Shown here: positions 52,245 to 59,206 of the stretch, piece after piece
How positions within the stretch are numbered: position 1 is the first letter of the stretch
Layout: every line of letters starts with the position of its first letter
From: G963665405 sp963665405
GTDB taxonomy: Bacteria > Chloroflexota > Dehalococcoidia > Lucifugimonadales > G963665405
Assembly: GCA_963665405.2 (NCBI GenBank)
Contig: CAXXUH010000004.1
Coordinates: 558,001 to 622,000, forward strand
DNA length: 64,000 nt
Reading direction: 5' to 3'
Notes under the pieces: model-generated
What the model saw: only the letters and a program-made list of their open reading frames with translations
Told to the model about the DNA's origin: nothing
Databases searched by the model: none
Position numbers and translations under genes: made by a program

Positions 52245-52345
52245 GTGGCGTTTCGGTCTTCCGCCTTGATGTCGTCATCTATCCGTTTTCCGAGTCCTCG
52301 TCGCTTTCCGATCTCTGTGGCCCCCCTTTGGCCACATATCGTTAG
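52245..52345 (+). repeat. Type C direct repeat, right copy
   Basis: This copy aligns along its whole length with 46918-47015, with scattered differences, and is in the same orientation. Unlike the left copy it does not lead into a kinase gene: the equivalent ATGTGGCC frame stops after about 20 codons. Confidence 0.75.
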
Positions 52346-52481
52346 ATGCAGTTCTCGATACAACAGATTTGCTGGCAGTCGGGCAGCAAGAGTAGAGAAG
52401 AACGTGGTAACACAGGGGTGGAGGAACTCGTCACGCAGGACAAGACGGGGCCGCGACCTGCTCTCGATCGGGCCCTCCCGG

Positions 52482-53093
52482 CTAGGCGATGGGGAGGGGT
52501 ATCTGGGGCGCAGGTTCGGCCTGCTCCGGTCCCTCGATCAGGCTCCGGACCGGAGCAAACGAGCGCCGGTGTATCTCGCACGGACCCAGAGCGGTGAGGC
52601 CGTCCAGGTGCTCCCTGGTGGCATACCCCTTGTTCCGGGCGAAGCCGTAACCAGAGTAACGGGCGTCCTCGGACTCCATAAGCCTGTCCCGCGTGACCTT
52701 CGCGACTATCGACGCGGCCGCGATCGACAAACACAGCGCGTCCCCGTGGATGATCGCCCTCTGGGGTATTGCCACTCCGACGAGCGGAAAGGCGTCCAGT
52801 AGGAGAAAGTCGGGACGCATCGCCAGAGAATCCAGCGCCCGGGTCATCGCCAGCCGGGTCCCCCCGACGATGCCCAGAGCGTCTATCTCTTCAGAGGACG
52901 CGGCTCCGGTCCCGAACGCGACCGCTCTCCAGCAGATCAGCGGGAACGCCTCCTCGCGCTTGGCAGGCGTCAGCCGCTTGCTGTCGTCTATCAGCTCGAC
53001 CCACTCGCCGGCCGGACGGATCGGCAAGATCACCGCGCCGGCAACCACCGGCCCGGCCAGCGGCCCCCGGCCGACCTCGTCCATCCCGGCCAC
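52482..53093 (-). CDS. rnhB: Ribonuclease HII
   Basis: About 203 residues. The catalytic motif MDEVGRGPLAGPVVAGAV is at the N-terminus, with the further acidic residue in LLLDAFPL and the conserved SIAAASIVAKVTRDRLM; the family ending GYATREHLDGLTALGPCEIHRRSFAPV is complete. It degrades RNA in RNA-DNA hybrids and removes misincorporated ribonucleotides. I start at the GTG 53091-53093 (GAGGG about ten bases upstream), which gives VAGMDEVGRG. The open frame extends far upstream but is antisense-like nonsense there; an ATT further up is possible but unsupported. Confidence 0.9.
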   Translation of the reverse strand: MAGMDEVGRGPLAGPVVAGAVILPIRPAGEWVELIDDSKRLTPAKREEAFPLICWRAVAFGTGAASSEEIDALGIVGGTRLAMTRALDSLAMRPDFLLLDAFPLVGVAIPQRAIIHGDALCLSIAAASIVAKVTRDRLMESEDARYSGYGFARNKGYATREHLDGLTALGPCEIHRRSFAPVRSLIEGPEQAEPAPQIPLPIA

Positions 53094-53176
53094 CAGCCTG
53101 AAGCCCTCGGCAAGTGCGGCGGCCTCGGGCTCGTAGGTCGGCTTTTGGTCTGCGACAACGGAGCCGTCAATAGTTT

Positions 53177-53689
53177 CTATTTGTTGAGCCCCCTCTGCAT
53201 GCCCCGAAGGTAGGCGATCTGTCCGGCGTGCTGGCTCTCCTCGACCAGGAGGTGGCTGAACATCCTCCCGACGTTGTACTCCGGCCTGCGCTCGCGCTGA
53301 GGAAATGTGTCGAGATCCTTCTCCGTGATGGAGTCGAGGTAGTCGAGCGTCTCCCGGCGGACCGCGTCGAAGTGCGACATCATCTCGTCCATGTCGAAAG
53401 CCGGAAGGGCCGCGATCTGCTCGGCGTCGTAGCCCCACCCGCTGCCTCGGCCGGCGGTCGCGAACCTGTCGGGCCACCCGTCCCGCACCCAGACGGTGGG
53501 GACGCCGCGGGCGAAGCCCTGCAGCCACTCGTCCTCGACCCGGATGATGTGCCAGAAGGCGAAGTCGATGTGGTGCGACTCCGGGGTCGGCTGGAAGCGG
53601 CGCTCCTTCGGCGTGAGGCCGTCGAGCGCCTTTCGGATCTCGTCGGTATACTCCTCCAGCCCCATGCGGATGATCTGTTTGAAGTCCAT
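53177..53689 (-). CDS. DinB-family (DUF664-like) protein
   Basis: A 170-residue four-helix-bundle protein of the DinB/YfiT superfamily, usually metal-binding through three histidines: here HIDFAFWHIIRVEDEWLQ in the second helix and HLLVEESQHAGQIAYLRG near the C-terminus. Members include thiol-dependent transferases and hydrolases; the substrate here is unknown. It lies between mnmA and rnhB on the same strand, 84 bases upstream of the rnhB start. Confidence 0.82.
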   Translation of the reverse strand: MDFKQIIRMGLEEYTDEIRKALDGLTPKERRFQPTPESHHIDFAFWHIIRVEDEWLQGFARGVPTVWVRDGWPDRFATAGRGSGWGYDAEQIAALPAFDMDEMMSHFDAVRRETLDYLDSITEKDLDTFPQRERRPEYNVGRMFSHLLVEESQHAGQIAYLRGMQRGLNK

Positions 53690-53744
53690 CGTTTTCTCCT
53701 TCGGCGGGTTGCCGGAAAGTGCCTCTTCGGTCGCGCCCCACCCG

Positions 53745-53827
53745 ATTTAGGAAGGGGGAGAGTGATTGAAATCTGAGGGACACCCTCAGACTCCCGGCAA
53801 AGGGGCTTCGCCCCCCTGCACGCCCCC
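53745..53827 (-). repeat. Type A hairpin repeat, copy A9
   Basis: A minus-orientation short copy between mnmA and the DinB-like gene, with the ctgagggacaccctcag stem and the aggggcttcgcccccct first stem, ending at the mnmA 3' end. Confidence 0.8.
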
Positions 53828-53832
53828 CGTCG

Positions 53833-54924
53833 TCAGCTCCGAGAGGGCGGTTCCAGCTCGATGATGCCGCCGCCGATGACCTCGTCGCCGCGGTAGAAGA
53901 CCACCGCCTGTCCGGGTGTGAGCGCCCGCTGGGGCTCCTGAAACCTGATCTCGGCCCATTCTCCCCTCGGCGTCAGCCACGCCGGCGCCTCGCTCGCCTT
54001 GTACCGGATCTTCGCCTTCACCTCGACCGGCCCCGACGGCGGTTCCCCCGACACGAAGCTGACCTGTGAGGCCCAGAACGAGTCGCGGAACAGCGCTGCC
54101 TCCGGCCCGAGGACCACCCTGTTCGTGTCCGGCTCGATCCGGACGACGTACATCGGGCTGCCGGTGTTGCCGTTCAGTCCGAGCCCTCTCCGCTGTCCAA
54201 CGGTGAAGAACTGTATCCCCGGATGGCTACCGAGGGAGCCCCCGTCTGTGTCGACCATCTCGCCGGGCCTCGGCTTGACCCGCTCGCCGACGAACTTCCG
54301 GTAGTCGCCGTCCGGAATGAAGCAGATATCCTGGCTGTCGGGCTTGTCGGCCACGGCGAGCCCGGCGTCGACGGCCTTTCGCCGTATCTCCTCTTTCGGA
54401 TACTCGCCCACGGGAAGGAGCAGGCGGCGCAGCTCGGGCTGGCCGAGCGTGAACAGGACGTACGACTGGTCCTTCCCTCCGTCGACGCCCTTGAGCAGCT
54501 CGAACCCACCGCCGTTAGACCGGATGCGCGCGTAGTGTCCCGTCGCGACGTAGTCGGCGTCGAGGAACATAGCTCTCCGCAGAAGGAAGTCGAACTTGAT
54601 CTTGTCGTTGCAGGCGAGGCAGGGGTGGGGGGTGCGGCCACGGTCGTACTCGCGGCAGAAGTAGTCGACGACGTGGGCCTGAAACTCGCGCTCGAAGTTC
54701 TGGACGTAGTGGGGCACACCGATCGTCTGGCAGACCTGCCGGGCGTCCTCGACGTCCTCCACCGAGCAGCAACGCCTGGAGAGAGGTGGCAGGTCCTGCC
54801 GCTCGGTGCTCCAGAGTCGCATCGTGACGCCGATTACGTCGTACCCCAGCTCCTTCAGAAGAAAGGCGGCGACGGAGGAGTCCACCCCTCCGCTCATGGC
54901 GACGATCACTCGACCCTTGCTCAC
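53833..54924 (-). CDS. mnmA: tRNA-specific 2-thiouridylase MnmA
   Basis: A 363-residue enzyme that thiolates U34 of tRNAs for Lys, Glu and Gln. The PP-loop SGGVDSS is at residues 11-17. The catalytic cysteines are C102 in TPHPCLACND and C201 in SQDICFIPDGDY. The central domain has FTVGQRRGLGL and the C-terminal beta barrel ends GQAVVFYRGDEVIGGGII. The GTG start has no Shine-Dalgarno, and a promoter-like pair ends six bases before it, so translation from a leaderless mRNA is likely. Confidence 0.94.
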   Translation of the reverse strand: MSKGRVIVAMSGGVDSSVAAFLLKELGYDVIGVTMRLWSTERQDLPPLSRRCCSVEDVEDARQVCQTIGVPHYVQNFEREFQAHVVDYFCREYDRGRTPHPCLACNDKIKFDFLLRRAMFLDADYVATGHYARIRSNGGGFELLKGVDGGKDQSYVLFTLGQPELRRLLLPVGEYPKEEIRRKAVDAGLAVADKPDSQDICFIPDGDYRKFVGERVKPRPGEMVDTDGGSLGSHPGIQFFTVGQRRGLGLNGNTGSPMYVVRIEPDTNRVVLGPEAALFRDSFWASQVSFVSGEPPSGPVEVKAKIRYKASEAPAWLTPRGEWAEIRFQEPQRALTPGQAVVFYRGDEVIGGGIIELEPPSRS

Positions 54925-54930
54925 ATCGAA

Positions 54931-54960
54931 AGCCTAGCACACCCGTCCGATTGACATCAA
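54931..54960 (-). promoter_or_regulatory. Candidate mnmA promoter for a leaderless transcript
   Basis: On the minus strand TTGATG (54955-54960), an 18-base spacer and TAGGCT (54931-54936) end six bases before the GTG start codon. The transcription start would then fall at or next to the codon. Confidence 0.4.
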
Positions 54961-55095
54961 CGGGAAACCGGGGTCCTACCGAACACCCACTCCGCAGACC
55001 CGCATCGTTTCACTGTAGGGGAGCACGGCCGTGCGCCCTGCTATCTGGAACCTGGCCCCGCCGCGCCACGTCCGGACACGCCCGACCCCTGCCAG

Positions 55096-55387
55096 GGTCT
55101 TTTAAGAGTCCGATACCAGGTCGTCCAACATGTGGTTCCACAGGTCCGACCTTCCTGAGCGTAGGAGCGCACAGGGCATGCGCTAGGCCCCGGCCGGGGG
55201 TTCCGAAGGGGGCAGAGCCCCTTCGCGGTCCGCCTAAGACGGAGGGGCCCCTGAATCTCTGGCGGCGCGGCCTTTTCAAGTCACCCCTCCCGGTCTTCAT
55301 AGCTGCCGGTCTTACCGGCCGGGTGGGTGGGAATAAGAGGGCACCCCAAAGGGGAAGCTACGGGGGAGTAGGGGAAAATGAAAAGGC
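55096..55387 (+). repeat. Type B dispersed hairpin repeat, copy B3 (with internal insertion)
   Basis: It shares the segments around tcctgagcgtaggagcgcac, gcatgcgctaggccccgg and ggttccgaagggggcagagc, and the end gggaataagagggcaccccaaagggg through aatgaaaagg, with B1 and B2. About 80 bp of different sequence replace the gcggggtttggggtgcccc segment. It fills most of the divergent gap between mnmA and rsfS (54925-55444). Confidence 0.8.
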
Positions 55388-55408
55388 CCCACGACCCCGG
55401 CCGACAAA

Positions 55409-55437
55409 TTGACCGGACCCCTGACCGCCTCTATAAT
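55409..55437 (+). promoter_or_regulatory. Near-consensus promoter abutting the rsfS start
   Basis: TTGACC (55409-55414), a 17-base spacer and TATAAT (55432-55437) end seven bases before ATG 55445. Transcription should begin at or next to that ATG, giving a leaderless mRNA. This also argues against the upstream in-frame starts at 55409 and 55436. Confidence 0.7.
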
Positions 55438-55444
55438 GCGGGCG

Positions 55445-55807
55445 ATGGCTCAACAAACCATGACGCAGCCCGTCGAGCAGGCACGCCTAGCGGTCGAGAC
55501 GGCCTCAGACCGTCAGGCCTCGGACATCGTGCTGCTCGACATCCGGGGTGTCAGCGACTTCACGGACTACTTCGTCATACTGACCGCCGGGTCGATGCGC
55601 CAGCTCAACGCCCTGACCGAGGACATCGAGGCCGCGCTCAAGAAAGCGGGAGCGGTCCGCCATCACCGGGAGGGGGTGGCCCAGAGCGGCTGGGTCCTCC
55701 TGGACTACGGCGACGTCATCGTCCACCTGTTCGGCGAGGACGAGCGCGACTTCTACGACATCGAGGGCGCGTGGTCCCGGGCCGTAGAGGTGGTCAGGAT
55801 TCAGTGA
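55445..55807 (+). CDS. rsfS: Ribosome silencing factor RsfS
   Basis: A 120-residue RsfS/Iojap protein that binds uL14 and blocks subunit joining under starvation. The core ASDIVLLDIRGVSDFTDYFVILTAGS, the basic HHREG and the end SGWVLLDYGDVIVHLFGEDERDFYDIEGAW are all conserved. I start at the ATG seven bases after a TATAAT; no Shine-Dalgarno is present. Its 3' end overlaps the convergent ndk gene by 14 bases. Confidence 0.92.
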   Translation: MAQQTMTQPVEQARLAVETASDRQASDIVLLDIRGVSDFTDYFVILTAGSMRQLNALTEDIEAALKKAGAVRHHREGVAQSGWVLLDYGDVIVHLFGEDERDFYDIEGAWSRAVEVVRIQ

Positions 55808-56246
55808 TCCAGCGGTCGACCTCCCTGTCGTAAGAGAGAATCTCCGACGGGTCGAAGAACAGGTCGATCTCCTTTTGTGCCGACTCGGCCGAGTCCGACC
55901 CGTGGATCAGGTTCTGGCCGATAGACGTGGCGAGATCGCCCCGGATGGTCCCCGGCGCCGCCTGCGCTGGATCGGTCGCCCCCATCGTGTTCCTGACCAA
56001 CTCCACCGCGTTCTCACCCTCGACGACCATCGCCACGATCGGGCTCGACGTGATGAAATCGACGAGGCGGGGGAAGAACGGCTTCTCCCGGAGAGCCGAG
56101 TAGTGCCGGCGCGCCAGCTCCTCGGTGACCAGCATCATCTTCATCGCGGCCAGCTTCAGCCCTCGCCGCTCGAGCCTTGTGATCACCTGTCCCGCGAGGC
56201 CACGCTGAACCGCGTCGGGCTTCACCAAAACCAGTGTCCGCTGCAT
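55794..56246 (-). CDS. ndk: Nucleoside diphosphate kinase
   Basis: A 150-residue kinase that equilibrates nucleoside triphosphates through a phosphohistidine. MQRTLVLVKPDAVQRG opens the protein, and the catalytic H115 is in GQNLIHGSDSAESAQKEI. Length and fold are standard. It is 17 bases downstream of tsaB and appears to be the last gene of tsaE-tsaB-ndk. It overlaps rsfS tail to tail. Confidence 0.95.
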   Translation of the reverse strand: MQRTLVLVKPDAVQRGLAGQVITRLERRGLKLAAMKMMLVTEELARRHYSALREKPFFPRLVDFITSSPIVAMVVEGENAVELVRNTMGATDPAQAAPGTIRGDLATSIGQNLIHGSDSAESAQKEIDLFFDPSEILSYDREVDRWITES

Positions 56247-56263
56247 GTAATCCGTCCTCCCGG

Positions 56264-56953
56264 TTAGCCAGTGAACTGCCTCCTCGGCACCCTCTCGAAC
56301 TCCGCTCCGCGGATGTAGAACGGCTGAAGGTTCTCCGGACTGTCAGTCTCCCCACGACGAAGGCGCTCGTACGCCAGAGCTGCCAGCGAGGCCGGCCTCC
56401 GCGTCGGACGCGGCGCGTCCACGATCATCGCCGGCGAGCCCGGATGCTCCTCCGCAGTCTCCTTCAGCGATTGTGCTCCCTCGCCGCACACGAGGGTAGG
56501 GGAGCCGATCGATTGCAGGACCTCATCCCGCGTCGAGACCCACACCTCGGCACCATCCGCCTCGGACGAAGCCTCGTGAAGCTTCGCAACGTAAAGCGCC
56601 CGACGCCCAGCCTCGACGACCGCCAGAACAGGATACCCGAGGCCGGCGTACGGCTGGGCCTCGACCTCGAGCGTTCCCACGGCGACCAGCGGCAGTCGCC
56701 TGGCCGACGCTATCGCCTTTGCCAAGCTCATCCCAACCCGCAGCGCGCTGAACGCCCCTGGCCCCCTGGCCACGAAAACCGCCTCGAGGTCGGCCATCGA
56801 GACGCCCGCCTGGCTCATCACCTCCCGGATCGCGGGGGCCAGCTCGACCGAGTGATTCCGCTCGGAGCGCCAGGTCAGCTCTCGCAAGGTCTCCCCGCCG
56901 GCCGAGAGTCCAACCGCGGCGTACCTGGTCGACGTGTCGATCGTCAGCTCCAT
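56264..56953 (-). CDS. tsaB: tRNA threonylcarbamoyladenosine biosynthesis protein TsaB
   Basis: A 229-residue ASKHA-fold protein that with TsaD and TsaE installs t6A37 on tRNA. ELTIDTSTRYAAVGLS begins the protein, followed by HSVELAPAI and the family signature ARGPGAFSALRVGMSLAKAIA. The catalytic features of TsaD are absent, as expected for TsaB. It starts four bases after tsaE. tsaD is not in this window. Confidence 0.92.
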   Translation of the reverse strand: MELTIDTSTRYAAVGLSAGGETLRELTWRSERNHSVELAPAIREVMSQAGVSMADLEAVFVARGPGAFSALRVGMSLAKAIASARRLPLVAVGTLEVEAQPYAGLGYPVLAVVEAGRRALYVAKLHEASSEADGAEVWVSTRDEVLQSIGSPTLVCGEGAQSLKETAEEHPGSPAMIVDAPRPTRRPASLAALAYERLRRGETDSPENLQPFYIRGAEFERVPRRQFTG

Positions 56954-56956
56954 AGG

Positions 56957-57448
56957 CTATCCGCCGACACGCTCGGCCGTCACGGCCGTGATCATCTCTC
57001 CGTATCTCGGATGACCGGCCGTCAATCTCAGGCGGCGGGTGGTCTCGTCCACGCGCTCGATCTCCGTTTTGAGGTGATCGATCTCGAACAGTGGGGGTGC
57101 CCGCTCCGCCCACTCGACGACCGTCAGGCCGTCCCCCGACAGATACTCGTCGAGTCCCAGGTCCAGGATCTCTTCGACGGAGCCCAGCCGAAAGAGGTCG
57201 ATGTGGTACAGCGGGATCCGGCCCCGGTACTCGGCGACCAGCACGTACGTCGGGCTCCGGGCGTGCTCGCTACCGTCCAGGCCCTGAAGTATCCCCTGCG
57301 TCAGACAGGTCTTCCCGGCTCCCAGAGCGCCGACCAGAAGAACCAGGTCTCCAGGCCGCGCACAGGCACCGAGGATACGGCCGACCCTCTGAGTATCCTC
57401 CGGCCCGTGGCTGATGACCTCGACGGGCTCCGGCACGTCGTCTGCCAA
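56957..57448 (-). CDS. tsaE: tRNA threonylcarbamoyladenosine biosynthesis ATPase TsaE
   Basis: A 163-residue P-loop protein. Walker A is GALGAGKT (40-47), followed by the family motifs SPTYVLVAEY, LYHIDLFRL and VVEWAERAPP. It drives the TsaB-TsaD cycle. The apparent start is TTG (57448); a GTG four codons in is an alternative. It is divergently transcribed from the phosphoesterase gene and leads tsaE-tsaB-ndk. Confidence 0.92.
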   Translation of the reverse strand: MADDVPEPVEVISHGPEDTQRVGRILGACARPGDLVLLVGALGAGKTCLTQGILQGLDGSEHARSPTYVLVAEYRGRIPLYHIDLFRLGSVEEILDLGLDEYLSGDGLTVVEWAERAPPLFEIDHLKTEIERVDETTRRLRLTAGHPRYGEMITAVTAERVGG

Positions 57449-57514
57449 TCCTTCTAGGATAGTCTACTCCGCTGAATGTCGCGGGGCGGGTCCCCTCGGC
57501 ATCGAATCCGCCGT

Positions 57515-57544
57515 ATTATAGTCTTGGGCCAATCGCGGCGACAA
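57515..57544 (-). promoter_or_regulatory. Candidate tsaE-tsaB-ndk promoter
   Basis: On the minus strand TTGTCG (57539-57544), an 18-base spacer and TATAAT (57515-57520) lie about 70 bases before tsaE. The complementary strand reads TATTAT here, so the same site could also serve the divergent phosphoesterase gene. Confidence 0.45.
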
Positions 57545-57556
57545 CCGGAGGTCAGG

Positions 57557-58288
57557 ATGAGAGCACTGGTGGTGTCCGACATCCACAGCAACCTGGAGGC
57601 TCTGAGGAGCGTGATCGACGACGCCGAGCGCCACGGCGGTTTCGACCGGGTATGGTCTTTAGGCGACCTGGTCGGCTACGGGCCGGACCCCGGTCCGTGT
57701 GTGGACTTGGTGCGCGAGTACCAGACTACCGGGGTGGCTGGAAATCACGACCTCGCCGCCGTCGGGAAGCTGAGCCTCGAGGCCTTCAACCGGCACGCGG
57801 CCGACGCCAACCGTTGGACGTCAACGCAGCTCGACGACGAGCAGACCGCCTACCTGCGCGAGCTGCCGCTGAAGGTGGAGACCGAGGACTTCACGATCGT
57901 CCACGGCAGTCCACGGGACCCGATCTGGGAGTACGTGATCTCGACCTCCGCTGCCGCAGCCGGCTTCCTCCACTTCGACACCGCCCGGTGCCTCGTGGGA
58001 CACTCTCACGTGCCCTTCCTTTGTCAGCCGCAGGAGAGCGGCGTCGAGTTCCGTCCTTTCCCGGTCGATGCGCCCGTGGCACTGAGGACGGATCGCCTCA
58101 TCATCAACCCAGGCAGCGTCGGGCAGCCGAGGGACGGCGATGCGATGGCCAGCTACGCGCTGTACGACGGCGACGACGGAACGATATCGCACCGTCGCGT
58201 CGAGTACGACATCCCCGCGACTCAGCAGAAGATGCGGGATCGTGGCCTGCCACAGTTCCTGGTTGACCGCCTCGCAGAGGGCCGATGA
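57557..58288 (+). CDS. Metallophosphoesterase (YfcE/MJ0936-like)
   Basis: A 243-residue phosphoesterase. Metal motifs are VVSDIHSNLEAL, WSLGDLVGYGPDP, GNHDLAAV, HGSPRDP and the late CLVGHSHVPF, typical of the small calcineurin-like phosphodiesterases. The C-terminal part has INPGSVGQPRDGD. It probably acts on cyclic or small phosphodiesters; the substrate is unknown. The ATG 57557 has GGAGGT six bases upstream, which excludes the longer frame from 57476. It is divergent from tsaE. Confidence 0.87.
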   Translation: MRALVVSDIHSNLEALRSVIDDAERHGGFDRVWSLGDLVGYGPDPGPCVDLVREYQTTGVAGNHDLAAVGKLSLEAFNRHAADANRWTSTQLDDEQTAYLRELPLKVETEDFTIVHGSPRDPIWEYVISTSAAAAGFLHFDTARCLVGHSHVPFLCQPQESGVEFRPFPVDAPVALRTDRLIINPGSVGQPRDGDAMASYALYDGDDGTISHRRVEYDIPATQQKMRDRGLPQFLVDRLAEGR

Positions 58289-58309
58289 CCCGTAGCGGCG
58301 GCCGGTCGA

Positions 58310-59098
58310 TTATGGGAGGGAGAACTCCTCGTCCGGCTCCTCGTGCTCGTGCTCCTGCTCGGAGAACTCGGGCTCCTGAGCCAGGCGCGGGATGATCGCG
58401 CTGGAGCGGGTTGGCTTTTCCGGGCGCCGAGGCAGCTTGCCTATGGCATCTTTCAGCGCGGTCACCTCTTTGGCCGAGGTGAGTGCTACCAGGAGTCCCG
58501 TGATCCCGGCATTGCGAAACGCCTCCAGATCGGACGGGTCCAGGTCGACGGGCGTGGCCATGACGAAAGCCCCGTCCACCAGGGAGCGCTCCGCCTCGAT
58601 GTCCATGAGCTTCTTAATCGTCAGCGGGTTCAGGTCACCGTCCGGGGTGAATGCCACCCCGTCGATCGGCAGCCCGTGGATGGCTCTGGCCATCTCCTCC
58701 GTGATGCCGGGACCCGTCGTCATGAGCTTGCCGAGCCCCTCGTCGCCCAACAGTCCGGCGGCCGAGCCCTCGACCTCGAACACGACGAAGTCGCATCCGG
58801 CCTCCCGAAGCTTGGCGGCCGTCTCCGTGTCGACGGTTCCGAGCTCGACGCCCCACAGCCGGTCCTTCAGCGTCTTGGAGGCCTTGTCCAGCGAGCCGTC
58901 CTTCCACTCAGTCAGCTTCAGCAAGAAGGCGTCGACGGGAGCGTCCGCGAGGCCCTTGCTCTTCGCCAGCTCGTTCGGGGTCAGCCGACCCATGATCGCG
59001 ATACTGGGGGGTGCAGAATCGGCCCGCGAACGGCCGAATCCCAGCGGCGGCGGTGCTTGCAGCTCCACCTTCTCCAGCATCTGCATCAGCTTGCTCAT
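58310..59098 (-). CDS. Uncharacterised conserved-looking protein with possible barrel fold
   Basis: I do not recognise the family. The 262-residue protein has alternating strands and helices: WGVELGTVDTETAAKLREAGCDFVVFEVEG, PIDGVAFTPDG, PLTIKKLMDIEAERSL, GAFVMATPVDL and AFRNAGITGLLVALTSAKEV. This periodicity resembles a TIM-barrel of the DUF-type phosphosugar or U32-like class. A Pro/Arg linker and a highly acidic tail (EQEHEHEEPDEEF) follow. There is no signal peptide. GAGGTAGAAG precedes the ATG. It is convergent with the phosphoesterase gene. Confidence 0.65.
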   Translation of the reverse strand: MSKLMQMLEKVELQAPPPLGFGRSRADSAPPSIAIMGRLTPNELAKSKGLADAPVDAFLLKLTEWKDGSLDKASKTLKDRLWGVELGTVDTETAAKLREAGCDFVVFEVEGSAAGLLGDEGLGKLMTTGPGITEEMARAIHGLPIDGVAFTPDGDLNPLTIKKLMDIEAERSLVDGAFVMATPVDLDPSDLEAFRNAGITGLLVALTSAKEVTALKDAIGKLPRRPEKPTRSSAIIPRLAQEPEFSEQEHEHEEPDEEFSLP

Positions 59099-59206
59099 CT
59101 TCTACCTCAGACAGTTTGTTTTGGTGGCCTCCGCCACGGACACTAGTTTAACACTCACAGGGAGTGGACAGCGTGCAGAGGAAGCCCGACACCCCTCTCC
59201 CTTAAC

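Noticed and set aside
53094..53783. Upstream extension of the rnhB frame (433 codons in total)
   Set aside because: It is antisense-like relative to the DinB-family gene and lacks protein-like composition.
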